Origin: G963664115 sp965263045
Lineage (GTDB): Bacteria > Acidobacteriota > Terriglobia > 20CM-2-55-15
DNA: 64,000 nucleotides
NCBI GenBank assembly: GCA_965263045.1
Contig: CBDHGK010000041.1
Coordinates: 1,054,001 to 1,118,000, forward strand
Direction of reading: 5' to 3'
The notes under the pieces are model-generated. The model saw only the letters and a list, made by a program, of their open reading frames with translations, was not told the DNA's origin and did no database searches. Position numbers and translations under genes: made by a program. Below are positions 1 to 7,527 of the stretch, in pieces (position 1 is the stretch's first letter; each line of letters begins with the position of its first letter).

Positions 1-597
1 GCCGCACCGCCCCTTCTTCAGAGGTAACCCGGGTTGCGTGCGGTCCAGGGCCTGCATCTGGCTCTTCTCATCGCAGGACAAAACAATGGCGTTTTCCGGA
101 GGGTTCAGATACAAACCGACCACATCCTCCAACTTCTCGACAAATTGTTTGTCGTTGGAAAGTTTGAAGGTGCGTGCCAGATGAGGCTTCAAGCCATGAG
201 CCCGCCAGATTCTCCCTACCGTGGACTCGCTGACGCCGGTTGCCCTGGCCATCAAGGACCGGCTCCAGTGCGTGGCGTTCGGAGGCTTCCCTTCGACCGT
301 CTTCTTCACGATCCGGGCCCGCTTCCGGCGGCCGATCGAGGGAATCCGTCCACTGCGGGAAGCGTCCTTTTCGATTCCCCCGAGGCCATCTTCAACGAAA
401 CGATCGCGCCAACGTCCGGCCTTTTGACGAGTGATGTCCAACTTGGCAGCGATCTCCTGATTGTCCAGACCCCCGGCGGCCAGCAAGACAATTCGAGATC
501 GTTCCGCCAACCGGACCGCCACACTGCGGCTTCGGCTCAGTCGCTCCAGTTCCTTCCGCACAGGAATGTCCAATTTAATCGTCGGTGCTCTCCTCAT
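1..597 (-). CDS. IS630-family transposase, partial at the window edge
   Basis: The frame is open from ATG at 597 down to base 1, giving 199 residues with no stop, so the C-terminal half lies outside the window. The N-terminal part has a helix-turn-helix (around AAGGLDNQEIAAKLDITRQK, residues 40-60) followed by a second winged-helix region with WSRSLMARATGVSESTV. A segment NAIVLSCDEKS near residue 175 fits the first Asp of the DDE catalytic triad in IS630/Tc1 enzymes. The frame begins about 57 bases inside the terminal repeat, as expected for such elements. It looks intact as far as can be seen. Confidence 0.8.
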   Translation of the reverse strand, partial: MRRAPTIKLDIPVRKELERLSRSRSVAVRLAERSRIVLLAAGGLDNQEIAAKLDITRQKAGRWRDRFVEDGLGGIEKDASRSGRIPSIGRRKRARIVKKTVEGKPPNATHWSRSLMARATGVSESTVGRIWRAHGLKPHLARTFKLSNDKQFVEKLEDVVGLYLNPPENAIVLSCDEKSQMQALDRTQPGLPLKKGRCG

Positions 598-654
598 ATA
601 TACTCAGACGTAGGAAAGCTGAATAAGTTACATTAACTGTGACGGACTACACTA
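1..654 (-). mobile_element. IS630-family insertion sequence, left-truncated by the window
   Basis: The 5' end of an IS630-type element runs leftward from a terminal sequence TAGTGTAGTCCGTCACA (minus strand, starting at 654). The same terminus recurs at 2450 on the plus strand, which defines it as the element end. IS630 elements insert at TA dinucleotides, and a TA lies at the junction (653-654). The other end is outside the window. The element has inserted into, or abuts, the 3' end of the secreted-protein gene that ends at 647. Confidence 0.75.
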
Positions 655-1462
655 GGGCCGCATCTATGGCGATGAATGAGACGTTGCCTTGGTATACACC
701 GCCAGCTGTGCCCGTCGGGATGGCCAACCGCAGGTCCATGGATTCAAGGGCATTAGCTCCAGGTCCGAGGTCCAGATTCTTGATAGCAGGTGTCGAACTC
801 ACCGGCGTGTAGCCACCAATAGCCGAGCCGTATTCTAGATTCGAGACGGGAATAGAATTGCCCTGACCGTCCGCAAGGTCAGAGCCCGAGATGAGGATAT
901 CCAGGGTAACGTTGCCGACATTTTGGATAGTGATGGTGGTCGGAGAGCTTGTTGCGCCGGGTAGCAAGGTACCGAATCCGATGTTACTTTCCAGTATACC
1001 CACCCCAAGTAGGGCACCGTAGCTGAAGTTGTCTGAACCGGTATCGGTTGCTGAACTGCTGTCAGTTACTTCAGTCTGGACCGAATAAACGCCTGGTTCA
1101 TCGTAGAAGTTCATGACAAACGTCAAGGCGTATCTCAGAGTGTTGGGATCGATCACCGTAGTCAGTTCGGATATTGGGCCTATGGGATTCGGGAGGCCTG
1201 TGGGCGAGACAAGGGAGTAGTTCACGGATGCGATGTCGCCGAAACCATCGAAATCAGTCACCAAGAACTCAAAGCCGACTTGGCTTATACCGCCCAACGT
1301 TGGGTCAATATTCCCACTGGACAGCTGAAAACCCGAGACAATTGGTATCGAGTTTCCTGAGGCAACGCCCGGCGCTGACAGGAGTACACACAGAGCGAAA
1401 AACATTAAGACAAGTCTTTTCACACTGAACGCCTTGAGTTGAGTCATCGGGGCGGTGCTCAC
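647..1462 (-). CDS. Secreted protein of unknown function, 3' end replaced by IS630 terminus
   Basis: This 271-aa product has a cationic start, a hydrophobic segment (LVLMFFALCVLLSA, about residues 17-30) and an ASG cleavage-like site, so it is probably exported. The rest is beta-rich and low in Lys/Arg. A late segment (LRLAIPTGTAGGVYQGNVSF) resembles the end of immunoglobulin-like surface domains that finish with a P-x-G-T-Y-x-G-x-V pattern. The last codons (CTA GTG TAG) lie almost wholly inside the IS630 terminal repeat, so the native C-terminus has been cut and the stop is donated by the IS. Only a few residues may be missing, because the domain appears nearly complete. ATG at 1446 is an alternative start. 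The function is not recognised. Confidence 0.6.
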   Translation of the reverse strand: MSTAPMTQLKAFSVKRLVLMFFALCVLLSAPGVASGNSIPIVSGFQLSSGNIDPTLGGISQVGFEFLVTDFDGFGDIASVNYSLVSPTGLPNPIGPISELTTVIDPNTLRYALTFVMNFYDEPGVYSVQTEVTDSSSATDTGSDNFSYGALLGVGILESNIGFGTLLPGATSSPTTITIQNVGNVTLDILISGSDLADGQGNSIPVSNLEYGSAIGGYTPVSSTPAIKNLDLGPGANALESMDLRLAIPTGTAGGVYQGNVSFIAIDAALV

Positions 1463-2254
1463 CTATTCGTCGTTTCGGGGATTGATACCAACCGCGTGGT
1501 CTTTTGTCAACGAAGAACTCGCACGAAGAACTCGCACGGTCAATTGAAGAGGCGGCGACATCGCTTGTAGGAACCGAGGCAACACGGGGAGCGTTTGGAG
1601 CGTTGTTCCGTCCCTTGCCAAGGGGTAGCCTGCTGCAGTCCGGCCGCCTGACACCGCCGCGTCTCTTCAGCAATTCGAGCTCGGTTTGCAGAGCGGGCTG
1701 GTCGAGCGTGGACGGGTCCGCATGCCCAACAAGTCGTGCCCGTAAACGAACTCATGGAGGATTAGTCGCCATCAGTCGTCAAGTGTTTTTGAATGAGCAT
1801 CATCAACGGCCAAAAGCCGACATCCTGGGAAGGGCCATCGTGGGCGAGAGGCTTCTGACCGACCCTTGTCAATAGGGTGTGATTCGGAGAGGGGGTCCCA
1901 AGCGGTCTCTACCCACACCGCAAAAACGAAGCGTGGATCATTACGCCCTGAGTTCTGTAAGTGACTCATCCGGTTCCGCTAGCGCCACTATCCCCGGTCT
2001 CCAAGCGGATCGAATTCCGGCCACCTGATACCACCGGCGCATTGCTGGTTTATCCCGATGATCACGGTCGGGGTCGAGGGGGTGCTGAGACCCCTTCCCG
2101 ACACCCTGTTGACCCTATGGTGCCCCCACCCCCCAAGACTCTTTTTAGGGGGTAGAGGGAACTCACTACTCTCGAAATTCACATTTTTTCGGTGGTCGCG
2201 TGACCGGATAAGGGGGCCGCAAGTGGGGGTGAGCGGGAGCTTCAACTGCCGGCC
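1463..2254. other. Gene-poor interval between IS630 ends
   Basis: About 790 bases without a convincing gene. Open frames here show no recognisable protein features and overlap one another on both strands. The part upstream of 1462 presumably carries the promoter of the secreted-protein gene. A C-rich stretch near 2124-2152 can form a weak hairpin. Nothing else was identified. Confidence 0.4.
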
Positions 2255-2449
2255 CTATGAGAAGTAGCTTTGCCTCCTGAGATGCTGTTTCCAATGTTGA
2301 TGGGCGGCCTGGTGGCTGATGCCAATCTGTTTTGCAATATCTCGGAACGTCATTCCCGTCTTACTCCGCAAGTAAACGACTTGAGATCGTCGATCTGAAG
2401 GGCGTGGGCCTCGAAACCAGGGGATCCTGTGCCGTAGAGCCCAGCTCTC
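2255..2449 (-). pseudogene. Helix-turn-helix protein fragment, truncated by IS630 remnant
   Basis: An open minus-strand frame ends at TAG 2257-2255 and encodes RRSQVVYLRSKTGMTFRDI followed by AKQIGISHQAAHQHWKQHL. This is a sigma-70 region 4-like or transposase-like helix-turn-helix. Going upstream, the frame runs without a start codon into the IS630 terminus at 2450, so the 5' part of the gene was removed or displaced by that insertion. An internal ATG (first residues MTFRD) could start only a very short peptide. It is probably a dead remnant. Confidence 0.4.
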
Positions 2450-2614
2450 TAGTGTAGTCCGTCACAATTAACGTAACGGCTCTGGCTGTCCCATTGCTGA
2501 TCATATACGCGGAAAATAATGACCATTAGATCGGAAATCCCTGTGCGGAAGGAAGTCGAACGGCTTGGCCGAAGCCGCAGTGTGTCGGTCTGGCTCGGAG
2601 AACGATCCGAATAA
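2450..2614 (+). pseudogene. Decayed IS630 5' end with transposase start
   Basis: It starts with TAGTGTAGTCCGTCACA, matching the terminus of the IS630 copy at 1-654 but on the opposite strand. From ATG 2519 the translation begins MTIRSEIPVRKEVERLGRS, which closely matches the intact transposase (TIKLDIPVRKELERLSRS). The frame closes after 31 residues at TAA 2612-2614. Aligned with the intact copy, the break looks like a single-base deletion near CGATC-CGAATAAG. No further similarity is visible downstream, so only about 165 bases survive. Confidence 0.7.
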
Positions 2615-3062
2615 GGTACAGTCTGTTAGACGGGGACCACTAGTGAGCTCCGAAGTGTTGGAGGGTGCGGAAAATCATGAAATATCCGTCGATAACGGTA
2701 CAAGGACATACGTGAAATGCGGAGAACCTGCGAGGCTTCATTTAGTGTGAGGACTATATGATAGTGTGAGGACTATATGAGTGTAAGGTCCGAAAGGCCG
2801 GCTTCTCTTCATGGTGTGGTTGCCCTCCCCAAACCGAATTTACTCCGGTGCTGAGTCAACAACGGGTCCCTGAAGAAACCTGAAAGTACCCCATATGCCC
2901 GACTAGATTTGGACCATACCTGCCATTGCCTTGCCCCATAGTTTTAGAACTGTCCAAAGAGGCTCACGGCTAGCTACCGGGGCTGGGTTCTCCGACACCC
3001 GGCCCACGAGCCTTATCTACAAAAGTCGGTAGGACGTAGAACAGCACGTCGGAGGTGCTCGA
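2615..3062. other. Non-coding interval before the integrated element
   Basis: About 450 bases with no supported gene. It contains a perfect 19-bp tandem duplication at 2743-2780, listed separately. It probably spans the left part or left flank of the integrated element whose integrase ends at 6475. No tRNA-like sequence matching the right attachment site was found here. Confidence 0.4.
2743..2780. repeat. Perfect 19-bp tandem duplication
   Basis: The unit TAGTGTGAGGACTATATGA occurs twice in direct succession (2743-2761 and 2762-2780) and is followed by a partial third match (GTGTAAGG). It lies outside any gene. Confidence 0.85.
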
Positions 3063-3482
3063 ATGAACTCGGAGGATAAAGAGAGACTAGAACCGCTTCT
3101 GGAGAAGAAGCGAGAATTGGAATTGGACGTAGTGAAAATGGATCCAGCTAAGTTCTTGACGCTCCAGCCAAGCGAGGAGTGGATCGTGGAACAAGACAAA
3201 TTAAGGATGATAAAAGCCCAACACCTGAGCGAGGTCGAGGCGGAAATCGCGGAGATTCGTTCTCCGACCGAACCTGTTGAACCCATCCAGTGGAAAGGAA
3301 CGGCTCGAGCGTGGGGATTGTGGGTTCAGGAGGCTTTCGATCAGGGCCAAGTAAACGCAAAGAGTCTTGACGACGCCCTCAAGCAAACAGCGAAACACTT
3401 CGTTGACAAGGATGGACACGAATTTAAGCCCAGGTCGGTGCGGTCGAATCTTTACAACAAAGCGTTAGAGGAGACTCCTTGA
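3063..3482 (+). CDS. Hypothetical protein of the integrated element
   Basis: This 139-aa soluble protein starts at ATG 3063; a GGAGG at 3052-3056 is well placed as its ribosome site. The N-terminal half is charged and likely coiled-coil (SEDKERLEPLLEKKRELELD). The C-terminal half (IQWKGTARAWGLWVQEAF, then KQTAKHFVDKDGHEFKPRS) loosely resembles the C-terminal pattern of RteC-type proteins of mobile elements, an I-x-W-x-G-T start followed by a HF-x-n region. That similarity is weak and no function is claimed. It is the first gene of the element. Confidence 0.55.
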   Translation: MNSEDKERLEPLLEKKRELELDVVKMDPAKFLTLQPSEEWIVEQDKLRMIKAQHLSEVEAEIAEIRSPTEPVEPIQWKGTARAWGLWVQEAFDQGQVNAKSLDDALKQTAKHFVDKDGHEFKPRSVRSNLYNKALEETP

Positions 3483-3590
3483 CTCCTTGATTTTTCATTC
3501 CTGATCCCGCCGACATGGCAACGTTGGCATAATGTTGTGCCAACGTTGTGCCAATGACGATGAGTAGGCGCGCCGTGGCCTACTGCTCGC

Positions 3591-3809
3591 ATGAATCAAC
3601 GGGCAGAAACCCCCAAACACTTCTTAAAAACTCCGGAAATCGCCCATATGCTGGCGACCACCGAAACAGCCATTCGCCTTCTCGTGTTCAGAAGGCAGAT
3701 TCCACATTTTAAAGTTGGGCGTCGGGTTTTATTTGACGAGGGCGAGGTGTGCTCTTGGATCGAGTCGCAGCGCCGGACGAGTCTGCAAGAGGCTGAGCTT
3801 CGAAAATGA
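3591..3809 (+). CDS. Excisionase-type helix-turn-helix DNA-binding protein
   Basis: A 72-aa protein with a MerR/excisionase-like (HTH_17 type) fold: FLKTPEIAHMLATTETAIRLLVFRRQIPHFKVGRRVLFDEGEVCSWIES. The pattern of a recognition helix, then IPxFKVGRRVLF and a final helix, is typical of such small DNA-binding proteins on phages and plasmids. Its stop overlaps the start of the next gene by four bases, so the two are translationally coupled. It probably acts as a regulator or directionality factor of the element. Confidence 0.75.
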   Translation: MNQRAETPKHFLKTPEIAHMLATTETAIRLLVFRRQIPHFKVGRRVLFDEGEVCSWIESQRRTSLQEAELRK

Positions 3810-4564
3810 GTCTGGACCTCGTGGGTTGGGCGTTTGATCAGCAGGGCGTGCCGGCGACCCAGCGTGCGGTCTTGGTGCGTCTCGCCTGGCACGCTGACCG
3901 GGAGACCCAAAGGTGCTGGCCCTCACTCACTCACCTGGCGAAAAAAACCGGCTTCGACCGAAGCACGGTTGCGCGAGCGATCATTTGGCTCAGAGACAAC
4001 GGCTATATCAAGAAACTGGGGATACATCAGAGCGGCCGAAGGACTTATTGCTTATTGGTTGGAGAGCCTAGCCAGTCGCAGAGCGCGATTAGCCGTCCTG
4101 TGCCACTAGTCGCAGGGAGCACGATGGGGAGTCGCAGAGCGCACCCGGGCGGAGTCGCACAGCGCGACCCTAAACAGTCAATAGAACCGTCAATGAACCG
4201 TAAATCTAGGCGAAAGCGGCCGAAGAACGACGCTTTCGAACAATTCTGCGACGGGTACCTGAAGCACAGGAGCATCCCGTATGTGGATCGCAAGGGGACG
4301 ACGGGAGGCTTTGTCCAACTGGCCGTGCTTCGAAAGAGGCTTGATCTTCCAGTTCGAGCGTCGCCCGATGGCTGGGAGCGTGCTGTAGCGAACTATTTCG
4401 CAACGCCGCAGGGCTCGTACACCCTGGCGGACCTATGTGCCCGCTACGACGTATTTCTCAAGTCAGCTCTGGATCGATTTAACAAACCAACGGAAGGTGG
4501 GAATGGAACAAAAACTGAGTCCCGTTTCGAACGAAACATGCGACAAGCCGGCCTCGCTGATTAA
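3806..4564 (+). CDS. Winged-helix replication-type protein
   Basis: This 252-aa protein has an N-terminal helix-turn-helix of the HTH_36 type (residues 15-75: TQRAVLVRLAWHADRETQRC, PSLTHLAKKTGFDRSTVARA, LRDNGYIKK), as found in phage and plasmid replication initiators. A basic linker (NRKSRRKRPKND) separates it from a C-terminal region of unknown fold. It overlaps the following gene by about 60 bases. Together with that gene it makes a plausible replication module for the element. Replication function is an inference from domain type and position only. Confidence 0.65.
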   Translation: MSLDLVGWAFDQQGVPATQRAVLVRLAWHADRETQRCWPSLTHLAKKTGFDRSTVARAIIWLRDNGYIKKLGIHQSGRRTYCLLVGEPSQSQSAISRPVPLVAGSTMGSRRAHPGGVAQRDPKQSIEPSMNRKSRRKRPKNDAFEQFCDGYLKHRSIPYVDRKGTTGGFVQLAVLRKRLDLPVRASPDGWERAVANYFATPQGSYTLADLCARYDVFLKSALDRFNKPTEGGNGTKTESRFERNMRQAGLAD

Positions 4565-5108
4565 GCAGTTCCTAGTCGCTGCGGCAGAGATCCACCAACG
4601 GGAATTAACGCTCCATATGGTTGAAGCCTACAAAAGTGCCCTGCTGGATTTGCCGGTCACTGAACTCCGTGATGCTCTGAACTCAGCAATCCGAAATGTG
4701 CAGTACTGGCCGACACCTGCGCATATTCGCCAACAGTGGGAATCAATGCATGCGAAGCGCGACCAAGCGGCAGCGGAACAATCTTGGGATGGTGTGTTAG
4801 CGCACATCTGGAAATGGGGAATCGAGCAGTTGCCGGTGTTCCAGGGAGGAGAGTTGCTCCACGCCCCAGGATTCGACGACGTAACCGAGTTTGCGATGAG
4901 ACAAGTCGGTGGGTATCGGGCGATCGGTGACGCCCCGGGGGATCAGTTGCGATTCATGAGACGCGATTTCGTTGCTGCTTACGGCCGATATCGGGAAACA
5001 GGTGGCTACCGGGCACCTTCGAGGTTGGAAGCCAAGCAACTACTTGAAGAAATAGGATCCGCTGCAGGAATCGATCCGAATAGGATCGGGACGAGCGAAG
5101 ACCACTGA
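4503..5108 (+). CDS. Putative replicative helicase loader-like protein
   Basis: The chosen start is ATG 4503, preceded by GGAAGGTGGGA, giving 201 aa. A longer upstream extension would overlap the previous gene more. The N-terminal half (QFLVAAAEIHQRELTLHMVE, YKSALLDLPVTELRDALNSA, WPTPAHIRQQWE) has the layout of helicase loader/inhibitor proteins of phages: a helical domain in which a ladder of short helices ends in a P-T-P-A-x-I motif. The rest is not recognised. Its position after an initiator-like gene supports a replication role. Moderate to low certainty. Confidence 0.55.
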   Translation: MEQKLSPVSNETCDKPASLIKQFLVAAAEIHQRELTLHMVEAYKSALLDLPVTELRDALNSAIRNVQYWPTPAHIRQQWESMHAKRDQAAAEQSWDGVLAHIWKWGIEQLPVFQGGELLHAPGFDDVTEFAMRQVGGYRAIGDAPGDQLRFMRRDFVAAYGRYRETGGYRAPSRLEAKQLLEEIGSAAGIDPNRIGTSEDH

Positions 5109-5129
5109 GTTTAGGTACCTTTCAAAGAA

Positions 5130-5339
5130 ATGCTGCGCTGGCTCACAATCGAAAAGTTCTCACGCGAGTCCGGATATACTCCCGATGCCGTGCGCTCGAA
5201 GATCAAGCGCGGTGACTGGCTAGAAGGAAAGGTCTGGGTAAAGGCACCAGACGGACGGATACTGGTCGACACGGAGGGATACGAACAATGGGTAACAACC
5301 AGCAACCAGGTGTCCGCAGTCGGAGCGGGTCGTCAGTAG
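5130..5339 (+). CDS. xis: Excisionase
   Basis: A 69-aa protein of the phage excisionase family: WLTIEKFSRESGYTPDAVRS, then KIKRGDWLEGKVWVKAPDGR and ILVDTEGYEQWV. The VWxKAPDGRIL...EGYxxWV pattern is characteristic of excisionases found beside tyrosine integrases. It would bind the attachment-site arms and bias the integrase toward excision. Its 3' end overlaps the integrase start by 52 bases, so the two are made together. Confidence 0.85.
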   Translation: MLRWLTIEKFSRESGYTPDAVRSKIKRGDWLEGKVWVKAPDGRILVDTEGYEQWVTTSNQVSAVGAGRQ

Positions 5340-6475
5340 AGATCGACTTCTACTATCGCGGTGTTCGATGCCGCGAGCAAATTAAGCTACCGCCTACCGA
5401 AAAAAACCTCAGATACGCCGGCAGGTTCAAAGGTCGAATCGAAGATGAAATCGCCAAAGGCGAATTTGAGTATGCCAATCACTTCCCGGACTCTTCGAAG
5501 GTCAAGATGTTCGCCCGAATGCCCGGGAACAGAATCGATATCGAAACCTACCTCGGGAGTTGGTTGAACTCCGAACGGATGAACGTCAAGAGCTCCACTT
5601 GGCGTGGGTATGACCGGATTATCAGGGGACACCTCATCCCGGCTTTCGGCAAGTATTCTCTTTCTGAGTTACGGCGCCGACACGTCAAGGAATGGGCCGC
5701 CGGTCGCAATGTTTCGCCAAAGACGCTGGGCAACATCCTGTCCCCCCTCCGGATCGCCCTGGATGATGCGGTCGAGGATGAATTGATCGATCTCAACCCG
5801 CTGGCCGGATTCAAGATCAAGCGGCGCAGGTATGCCGATGGAGTCCGTATACAGGCCCGCCAGATCGCCCCCTTCTCAGTTGAGGAACGGGAAGCCATTC
5901 TCTCGCGTCTCGTAGGCCAGGAACACAACCTGATCCAGTTTGCGTTCTGGAGCGGCTTGCGAACATCGGAGCTTTGCGCCCTCGAATGGTGTGACGTTGA
6001 CTGGTTGCGCGGTTCCGTGCGCGTGTCACGGGCCCTGACGCTGGGTTGTGAGGAGCCCGAAGAGACGAAGACCGAGGCCGGCCTCCGTGATGTCAAGCTC
6101 CTGGAGCCTGCAATCGAGGCGCTGCGTTCCCAGAAGGCGTATACGTTCCTGAACGGGGAAGAGGTCTTTCAGAACCCGAGAACGGGCAAACGATGGAAGG
6201 GCGATGGGCCGATCCGTGAGTCGCTGTGGATACCCGCTCTAAAACGTGCCGGTGTGCGCTACAGGAACCCGTATCAGACGCGACACAGTTACGCCACGAT
6301 GATGTTAATGGCGGGAGAGCACGTCATGTGGGTGGCGAAGCAGATGGGACACACGGACTGGAGCTTTACCGCCCGGACATACTCCCGCTGGATACCGGAT
6401 GACGCCCCTGAGGCGGGGAACAAAGCCGTTCAGATGTGGTCACAATCCGGTCACAGGGCGACCGTAAAAGACTGA
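5288..6475 (+). CDS. int: Tyrosine-type site-specific integrase
   Basis: A 395-aa phage-type integrase. The N-terminal arm-binding region (residues 15-80, DFYYRGVRCREQIKLPPTEK) is of the DUF3596 type. A SAM-like core-binding domain follows (YLGSWLNSERMNVKSSTWRG), then the catalytic domain with GLRTSELCALEW (first Arg), NPYQTRHSYATMMLMAGE (second Arg), MGHTDW (His) and TYSRW (nucleophile Tyr). A Tyr stands at the position of the first His of the usual HxxR box, which fits the NPYQTRH form of this integrase subgroup. It lies next to a tRNA 3' fragment, consistent with tRNA-targeted integration. Confidence 0.92.
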   Translation: MGNNQQPGVRSRSGSSVEIDFYYRGVRCREQIKLPPTEKNLRYAGRFKGRIEDEIAKGEFEYANHFPDSSKVKMFARMPGNRIDIETYLGSWLNSERMNVKSSTWRGYDRIIRGHLIPAFGKYSLSELRRRHVKEWAAGRNVSPKTLGNILSPLRIALDDAVEDELIDLNPLAGFKIKRRRYADGVRIQARQIAPFSVEEREAILSRLVGQEHNLIQFAFWSGLRTSELCALEWCDVDWLRGSVRVSRALTLGCEEPEETKTEAGLRDVKLLEPAIEALRSQKAYTFLNGEEVFQNPRTGKRWKGDGPIRESLWIPALKRAGVRYRNPYQTRHSYATMMLMAGEHVMWVAKQMGHTDWSFTARTYSRWIPDDAPEAGNKAVQMWSQSGHRATVKD

Positions 6476-6487
6476 TTATATTAAGTA

Positions 6488-6516
6488 TGGTGCGGGTTCG
6501 ATTCCCGCCCCAGGAA
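6488..6516 (+). other. Attachment site: 3' fragment of a tRNA gene
   Basis: Thirteen bases after the integrase stop lies a T-arm (GCGGG stem 6492-6496, loop TTCGATT, CCCGC stem 6504-6508) followed by CCCAGGA and a discriminator base, which is a tRNA 3' end without its 5' part. This is what an integrative element leaves at the end distal to the reconstituted tRNA. The matching complete tRNA was not found in the window, so it should lie left of base 1. The identity of the tRNA cannot be read from this fragment. Confidence 0.75.
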
Positions 6517-6536
6517 TATCTCATTGGTTTCAACGC

Positions 6537-7061
6537 GTGACACAGTCGGGCGACCTTCAGGACCCCGCCGAATATTGGATCCAGGCATTGAATCTGGCGC
6601 CTCATCCGGAAGGCGGGTACTACCGCGAGACCTATCGGAGCCATGATCAAATAGACGCCCTCCGTCCGGCTGCGGAGTTTTCCGGTTCCCGCTCGATTTC
6701 AACGGCTATCTACTACCTTCTTGAAGGGTCCGATTTTTCAGCCTTCCACCGCATCCGGTCCGACGAGATGTGGCACCATTACGCGGGCGGGCCGCTGGCA
6801 ATCCATATGATCGATTCGGCCGGGGAATTCGTGACGCGAAGACTGGCTTCCCGGCTCGAAGGCGGAGCCCGTCCACAGATCGTTGTTCCGGCGCGGACGT
6901 GGTTTGCTGCCGAGGGAGAGGACCCGTCTGGCTATACCCTGGTCGGGTGTACGGTGGCTCCGGGTTTCGATTTCGCGGATTTCGAATTGGCCGGCCGCGA
7001 CCTGTTGCTTCAACGGTTTCCTGCGCACCGAAGTGTGATCGAGCGATTCACGCGAACATAA
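6537..7061 (+). CDS. DUF985 family cupin protein
   Basis: A 174-aa single-domain cupin of the DUF985 type: LAPHPEGGYYRETYRS near residue 20, AIYYLLEGSDFSAFHRIRSD near 65, EMWHHYAGGPL, and VGCTVAPGFDFADFEL near the C-terminus. The start is GTG 6537, with GTTTCAAC upstream and no clear ribosome site. It is the first chromosomal gene after the attachment site. The substrate of this family is not established, though some members resemble sugar epimerase-like cupins. A four-gene directional run follows it. Confidence 0.85.
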   Translation: MTQSGDLQDPAEYWIQALNLAPHPEGGYYRETYRSHDQIDALRPAAEFSGSRSISTAIYYLLEGSDFSAFHRIRSDEMWHHYAGGPLAIHMIDSAGEFVTRRLASRLEGGARPQIVVPARTWFAAEGEDPSGYTLVGCTVAPGFDFADFELAGRDLLLQRFPAHRSVIERFTRT

Positions 7062-7517
7062 ATGAAAGGACGGAGTTTCATGACTGGTACTGCACTGTTG
7101 ATCTCTATGCCCATCGTCGTCGGAATTTCCATCGTCATGCAGGCGGTTTTCATGGCCCAGATGGATCGCAGCATGGGAACGCTGGAGAGTGTGTTCATGA
7201 CCTACGGCGGGGGGTTTCTCGTCATTGGGCTGGTGCTCCTGCTCCGGCGTGGGGGCAACATCGTGAACGTTACCGGTCTGCCCTGGTACGTGTTTACGGC
7301 CGGTATTTTTGGGCTGCTGATCATCGGGGGTATTTCCTTCTCCGCAGCCCGAGTCGGGCTCGTGTCCACCTTTGTCATCGTGGTGGCGACGCAGTTTGTG
7401 TGCAGCTCGGTGGTGGATCATTTTGGCCTCTTCGGTCAGACCGTCCGGGCCCTGGACTTCGCCCGGGTGATGGGCATCGGCATGTTGTGGGGCGGCGTGT
7501 GGCTCATTCTCCGTTGA
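7062..7517 (+). CDS. YdcZ/DUF606 family membrane transporter
   Basis: A 151-aa protein with five hydrophobic segments and no soluble domain. It matches the small DMT-superfamily YdcZ (DUF606) type, with GLPWYVFTAGIFGLLI, VATQFVCSSVVDHFGLFG and a closing GIGMLWGGVWLI. The DHFG motif in the fourth segment is characteristic. ATG 7080, preceded by GGACGGAG, is an equally good start. It begins right after the cupin stop, so the two are co-transcribed. The substrate is unknown. Confidence 0.85.
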   Translation: MKGRSFMTGTALLISMPIVVGISIVMQAVFMAQMDRSMGTLESVFMTYGGGFLVIGLVLLLRRGGNIVNVTGLPWYVFTAGIFGLLIIGGISFSAARVGLVSTFVIVVATQFVCSSVVDHFGLFGQTVRALDFARVMGIGMLWGGVWLILR

Positions 7518-7527
7518 ACTCCCACTG

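Noticed and set aside
1504..1875. A 123-codon plus-strand open frame
   Set aside because: No motif, no ribosome site, and competing frames on both strands; left as gene-poor DNA.
2940..3062. Possible intact tRNA for the left attachment site
   Set aside because: No cloverleaf or match to the tRNA fragment at 6488-6516 could be found here.
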